DNA of 64,000 bases from Bacteroidota bacterium (GTDB lineage Bacteria; Bacteroidota; Bacteroidia; UBA4408): the NCBI GenBank assembly GCA_963169745.1, contig CAUJCU010000009.1:1-64000 (forward strand), given 5' to 3'. This document shows positions 59,350 through 64,000 of the stretch, one piece after another. A program made the position numbers and the translations under genes. The notes beneath the pieces are model-generated. The model saw only the letters and a program-made list of their open reading frames with translations. It had not been told where the DNA came from and ran no database searches. Positions within the stretch are counted from its first letter, which is position 1. The number at the start of each line of letters is the position of its first letter.

Positions 59350-61473
59350 GTGAAGGAAACCAAGGATATTAAAAAGGATTTTTTATGGCGCATTTATTTA
59401 ATGTACTTTTTTATAGTGCTTTTTGGTATTGCTGTATTGTTTAAAGCAGGTACAATTCAAATTGCAGAGGGTGACTATTGGAAGGCAAAACACGATCGTG
59501 AACAGGTAAAAAAAGTAAGTATTAATGCCTCAAGAGGAAATATTTTCTCTGCTGATGGCAGCTTGCTGGCAACCTCTGTTCCTATTTTTGAGTTGAGAAT
59601 GGATCTTATTTCGGACCCTATTACCGATAAATTATTTTATGAAAATCTTGATTCATTAGCCTTGTGTCTTTCGCAAACATTTCCAAACCGCTCAAAGAGC
59701 ACATGGAAAACACAACTAAAGAAAGCTCGAAAAAACAAGGATCGTTACTTCTTGATTGCCCGCAAGGTAGATTATCCAACACTTAAAAAAGTAAGAACCT
59801 TTCCTATTTTTAAATTAGGAAAATATAAAGGCGGCCTGCTGGTACAACAACAAAGTCGTAGAGAACTTCCATTTAAAAATATGGCTATGCGAACTATTGG
59901 ATACGATCGTGTTTCAAATAAACCATTAGGGCTTGAAGGGGCTATGAATAAAGAGTTGGCGGGAGTTAAGGGAAAGCGTTTAGTTCAAAAAATAGCAAAT
60001 GGAGTTTTTAGGCCTGTTAACCAGGATAATGAAATAGAACCACAAGATGGAAACGATATTGTGGCTACCATTGACGCTAACATTCAAGATGTGGCTCATC
60101 ATGCTTTAGAGAAGCAATTAATTAAGGAAAAGGCGCATCATGGTTGTGCTATTTTAATGGAAGTTAAAACAGGTGCTATTAGAGCTATGGTAAACCTTAC
60201 ACGATTAGATAGCATAACTTATGCCGAAACATTTAATTATGCCATTGGCGAAGGGGTAGAGCCGGGATCTACATTTAAACTGGCCTCAATTATGGCGGCT
60301 ATGGAAGATGGCTATACCGACCTAGATGAAATTGTTGATACCGAAGGAGGAAAAAAGGCACTAGCCGGAGGCTATGTTTTGAAAGATTCGCACGATGGCG
60401 GATATGGAAAAATTTCAGTAAAGCAGGTTTTCGAAAAATCATCAAACGTAGGTACAGCAAACATTGTTCTCAAGTATTACAAAAAACAACCTCAAAAATT
60501 TATTGATAGGCTTTACTCCTTCGGAATTAACAAGCCTTTGGGAATCATTCTTCCTGGAGAGCATAACCCTTATATTAAGGATGTAAAATCAAAATTTTGG
60601 AGCGCTCTTTCTTTGCCTTTAATGAGTATTGGTTATGAGGAAAAACTTACTGCTCTTCAAATACTTAATTTTTATAATACAGTAGCTAATAATGGGAAAA
60701 TGATGCAACCGCAGTTTATTAGCGAAGTGCAATCAAAAGGACAAAAAGTAAAAACCTTTGAACCTGTTGTGCTTAACCCGTCTATTTGCTCTCAAAGCAC
60801 TATTGATAAGGCACGCGAAATGATGGAAGGTGTTGTTAAAGAAGGTACCGCCACCTATTTAAGAACAGCTCCTTATCAAATAGCAGCCAAAACCGGAACA
60901 GCACAAATTGCTCAGGGAAAAACAGGCTATGGCAGCACCAATAAAAAGTATCTCGCATCATTATGCGGCTATTTCCCGGCTAAAGATCCTTTGTATTCTA
61001 TAATTGTTATGATTTATGATCCTTCACGTGCTTCTATCTATGGAAATGAAGTAGCCGGGCCTGTATTCAGAGAAATTGCCGATAAGGTTTACAGCAACAA
61101 TAAAAGTATTCATAAACCTTTACAAAAAGATACTAGCGCACTATTGGTACATGTACCAATAATAAAATGTGGCAAGAAAGAAGATATTCAAAAAATAGCG
61201 CAGGAGCTTTCGTTAAAAACCGCGTTAGAAGGTAATCAAAAAAGCTATTTGCGAGTAAAACAAGAGAACGATGGCTTTGTGGGCACTACTATAATTCTAA
61301 ATGATTCTGAAGTGCCTAAGTTAATTGGCTTAGGATTAAGGGATGCCTTGTCAATATTAGAAAATCAAAAAATTACGGTAAAAGTTATTGGACGCGGAAC
61401 AGTAAGAAAGCAATCCTTGACTGCTGGAACTAAAGTTACCCAAGGTGCAGTAATAACTATTGAACTTTCGTGA
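59350..61473 (+). CDS. ftsI: Penicillin-binding protein (FtsI-like) with PASTA domain
   Basis: EPGSTFKLASIMAAM; KSSNVGTANI; AKTGTAQIA; C-terminal VPKLIGLGLRDALSILENQ. Confidence 0.94.
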   Translation: MKETKDIKKDFLWRIYLMYFFIVLFGIAVLFKAGTIQIAEGDYWKAKHDREQVKKVSINASRGNIFSADGSLLATSVPIFELRMDLISDPITDKLFYENLDSLALCLSQTFPNRSKSTWKTQLKKARKNKDRYFLIARKVDYPTLKKVRTFPIFKLGKYKGGLLVQQQSRRELPFKNMAMRTIGYDRVSNKPLGLEGAMNKELAGVKGKRLVQKIANGVFRPVNQDNEIEPQDGNDIVATIDANIQDVAHHALEKQLIKEKAHHGCAILMEVKTGAIRAMVNLTRLDSITYAETFNYAIGEGVEPGSTFKLASIMAAMEDGYTDLDEIVDTEGGKKALAGGYVLKDSHDGGYGKISVKQVFEKSSNVGTANIVLKYYKKQPQKFIDRLYSFGINKPLGIILPGEHNPYIKDVKSKFWSALSLPLMSIGYEEKLTALQILNFYNTVANNGKMMQPQFISEVQSKGQKVKTFEPVVLNPSICSQSTIDKAREMMEGVVKEGTATYLRTAPYQIAAKTGTAQIAQGKTGYGSTNKKYLASLCGYFPAKDPLYSIIVMIYDPSRASIYGNEVAGPVFREIADKVYSNNKSIHKPLQKDTSALLVHVPIIKCGKKEDIQKIAQELSLKTALEGNQKSYLRVKQENDGFVGTTIILNDSEVPKLIGLGLRDALSILENQKITVKVIGRGTVRKQSLTAGTKVTQGAVITIELS

Positions 61474-61474
61474 G

Positions 61475-62938
61475 ATGAAGCAATTGAGCGACATAATATA
61501 CAAAACGGGAATACTTGAAGTTTATGGAATAGTCCATAAAAATATGGCTAAGATTTGTTTTGACTCTAGAGAAGTTGAAGCAGATACTCTGTTTATTGCG
61601 GTAAAAGGAACGATTCAAGATGGCCATTTGTATATTGAAAAAGCTATTGCTAAAGGTGCCACAGCAATTATCTGCACCCAAAAACCACAAAATATTAATC
61701 CTGAAATTACGTATGTTATAGTTCATGATACTGCCTACGCATTGGGTATAGTAGCCAGTAATTTTTATGATCACCCCTCGGCTAAACTCAAATTAATTGG
61801 AATTACGGGTACTAATGGAAAAACAACTACGGTTACTTTACTATACCATTTATTTCAATCTTTAGGATATAAAACGGGCCTTTTGTCAACGGTAAAAAAC
61901 TTTATCGGCAATCATGAATATAAAGCTACCCATACCACTCCTGATGCCATAAAACTGAATGAGCTATTGGCCGAAATGGTAGCTCAAAAAATAGATTATT
62001 GTTTTATGGAAGTAAGTTCTCATAGTATTGTTCAACACCGTATTAACGGATTGCAATTTACGGGAGCTGCGTTTTCAAATATTACCCATGATCATTTAGA
62101 TTATCATGGAACGTTTGAAAATTATTTAAAAGCCAAAAAAGAATTTTTTGATCAGCTTCCATCCTCTGCATTTGCTTTAGTAAATCGTGACGATCGCCAT
62201 TATTCGGTTATGATCCAAAATACAAAAGCTCAAAAAGTGACATGTGCACTAAATCAACCTGCCGATTTCAAAGCCAAAATAATTGAGAGCTATTTTGAAG
62301 GCTTACACTTACAGCTTGATGGTGTTGAGGTGTGGACGAAGCTCATTGGCCGTTTTAATGCCTACAACATGTTAATGGTGTATGCTGTTGCTAGGTTGCT
62401 TCATCAAGATAAAAACAAGGTGTTAACCGCTATAAGCTTATTAGAACCTGTAGATGGTCGTTTCCAGTTTATTCGTTCGGCCTCAGGAATTACCGGCATT
62501 GTAGATTATGCACACACTCCTGATGCTTTACAGAATGTACTCAAAACAATTCAAGACATTAGAAATGGGAATGAAAAAATAATAACCGTAATTGGTTGTG
62601 GGGGAAATCGAGATGCCATGAAAAGACCACTTATGGCCGAAATAGCTTGCAGCTTGAGTGATCGTGTTATCCTTACTTCAGACAATCCGAGAAACGAAAA
62701 CCCCGATGAAATTATTGCCCAAATGATGGGCGGTGTTGGGGCTGCCTCTGTATCTAAAACCTTGTGTATTACCGATCGCAGACAAGCTATTAAAACGGCC
62801 TTTGCTTTTGCTGCAGCAGGCGACATTGTTTTAATTGCCGGAAAAGGTCATGAAAAATATCAGGAAATAAATGGTGAAAAATATCCTTTTGATGACATGT
62901 ATGAACTAAGTGAATTATTTAAAAACCAAACAACATAA
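61475..62938 (+). CDS. murE: UDP-N-acetylmuramoyl-tripeptide synthetase MurE
   Basis: GITGTNGKTTTVTLLYHL; HTTPDAIKL; TSDNPRNENPDEII. Confidence 0.95.
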   Translation: MKQLSDIIYKTGILEVYGIVHKNMAKICFDSREVEADTLFIAVKGTIQDGHLYIEKAIAKGATAIICTQKPQNINPEITYVIVHDTAYALGIVASNFYDHPSAKLKLIGITGTNGKTTTVTLLYHLFQSLGYKTGLLSTVKNFIGNHEYKATHTTPDAIKLNELLAEMVAQKIDYCFMEVSSHSIVQHRINGLQFTGAAFSNITHDHLDYHGTFENYLKAKKEFFDQLPSSAFALVNRDDRHYSVMIQNTKAQKVTCALNQPADFKAKIIESYFEGLHLQLDGVEVWTKLIGRFNAYNMLMVYAVARLLHQDKNKVLTAISLLEPVDGRFQFIRSASGITGIVDYAHTPDALQNVLKTIQDIRNGNEKIITVIGCGGNRDAMKRPLMAEIACSLSDRVILTSDNPRNENPDEIIAQMMGGVGAASVSKTLCITDRRQAIKTAFAFAAAGDIVLIAGKGHEKYQEINGEKYPFDDMYELSELFKNQTT

Positions 62939-62959
62939 ACCTCAAAAGAAAATTTAAAT

Positions 62960-64000
62960 ATGCTGTATTATTTATTCGATTTTCTTGACAAAAAGTATGA
63001 CTTCCTGGGAGCCGGAGTGTTTCAGTACATCTCGTTTCGTGCTGCTATGGCTATTATTACTTCACTCATTATATCGCTGATTTTCGGGAAAAAAATTATT
63101 GCTTATTTACAATTGAAACAAGTAGGCGAAACGGTTCGCGACTTAGGCCTTGAGGGACAAATACAAAAACAAGGAACACCTACTATGGGTGGTCTTATTA
63201 TTTTGGGCGCTATTCTTATTCCTACCTTATTGTTTGCAAAACTTCATAATATTTATATTGTTTTGATGCTGTTTTCTACAGTATGGCTCGGATTAATTGG
63301 CTTCTTAGATGACTACATTAAAGTATTTAAAAAAGATAAACAAGGACTAAAAGGGATTTTTAAAGTAGTAGGTCAAGTAGGCTTAGGACTTATTGTTGGA
63401 AGTGTATTGTATTTTAACCAAAATATAGTAATTAAGGAAAAAATCAGAAACTCGAATGAAGTAGTTATTGATGGACATGTGTTTGAAAATACCGTAGATT
63501 CTCAAAATTTACCCAAATACTCTGCACAACACAAATCAACTAAAACCACCATTCCGTTTATTAAAAATAATGAGTTTGATTATGCCTCTGTTCTTAAGTT
63601 TTTAGGCAACAATTATCAAAATTGGGCTTGGCTAATCTTCATCCCTATGGTGGTTGTTATCATAACAGCAGTTTCTAATGGGGCTAATATGACTGATGGT
63701 TTGGATGGTTTAGCTTCAGGAACTTCGGCTATAATTGGCGCCACATTGGGTATCTTTGCTTATGTGTCGGGAAATACGGTTTTTGCCAATTACCTCAACA
63801 TAATGTACATTCCTAACTCCGGAGAGCTCGTAATTTTTATTGGTGCCTTTGTAGGAGCCTGTGTAGGATTTATATGGTACAATACATTTCCTGCTCAAGT
63901 TTTTATGGGTGATACCGGAAGTTTGGCTCTTGGAGGAATTATCGCAGTGTTTGCTTTAGCCATACGCAAAGAGTTGCTGATTCCTATTTTATGCGGAATC
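62960..64000 (+). CDS. mraY: Phospho-N-acetylmuramoyl-pentapeptide-transferase, truncated by window end
   Basis: [71 protein letters not shown]. Confidence 0.95.
   Translation, partial: MLYYLFDFLDKKYDFLGAGVFQYISFRAAMAIITSLIISLIFGKKIIAYLQLKQVGETVRDLGLEGQIQKQGTPTMGGLIILGAILIPTLLFAKLHNIYIVLMLFSTVWLGLIGFLDDYIKVFKKDKQGLKGIFKVVGQVGLGLIVGSVLYFNQNIVIKEKIRNSNEVVIDGHVFENTVDSQNLPKYSAQHKSTKTTIPFIKNNEFDYASVLKFLGNNYQNWAWLIFIPMVVVIITAVSNGANMTDGLDGLASGTSAIIGATLGIFAYVSGNTVFANYLNIMYIPNSGELVIFIGAFVGACVGFIWYNTFPAQVFMGDTGSLALGGIIAVFALAIRKELLIPILCGI

Overview
The window is a chromosomal segment from a member of the Bacteroidota. This is inferred from T9SS sorting domains, a PorD/DUF4835-like protein, TTTG-N19/20-TAnnTTTG promoters, DUF4295 next to rpmG/rpmB, and an AT-rich composition. 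Most of it is ordinary housekeeping DNA: rsgA, tRNA-Arg, cdsA, purEK, asnB, ftsY, ahcY, hemE, aroB, mutS, and the start of a dcw cluster from mraZ to a truncated mraY. The accessory parts are about 1-6.5 kb (GNAT, MerB-like protein, DtxR regulator, TonB receptor, PLD-like protein) and about 48.3-52.5 kb. The strongest unusual signal is at 50329..50448 on the minus strand. The C-terminus of a collagen-like/DUF1566 surface protein looks like the variable region of a diversity-generating retroelement (DGR): 21 candidate variable codons are all NNY, between fixed WSSTE and VRAVRAF anchors. No reverse transcriptase or template repeat is visible in the window, so it would be an orphan (remote) DGR target. 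Next to it are a structured intergenic repeat array (three ~237-bp-spaced long units, then exact 68-bp units) and a diverged copy of the same family just 3' of the variable region. Other notable items: a DtxR-like operator exactly filling a promoter spacer, the same leader upstream of two unrelated genes, a perfect 40-bp palindrome, competing hairpins at 6.46-6.54 kb, tandem ssb genes and a three-repeat MraZ box. No searches or folding calculations were run; all family calls come from reading the sequence.
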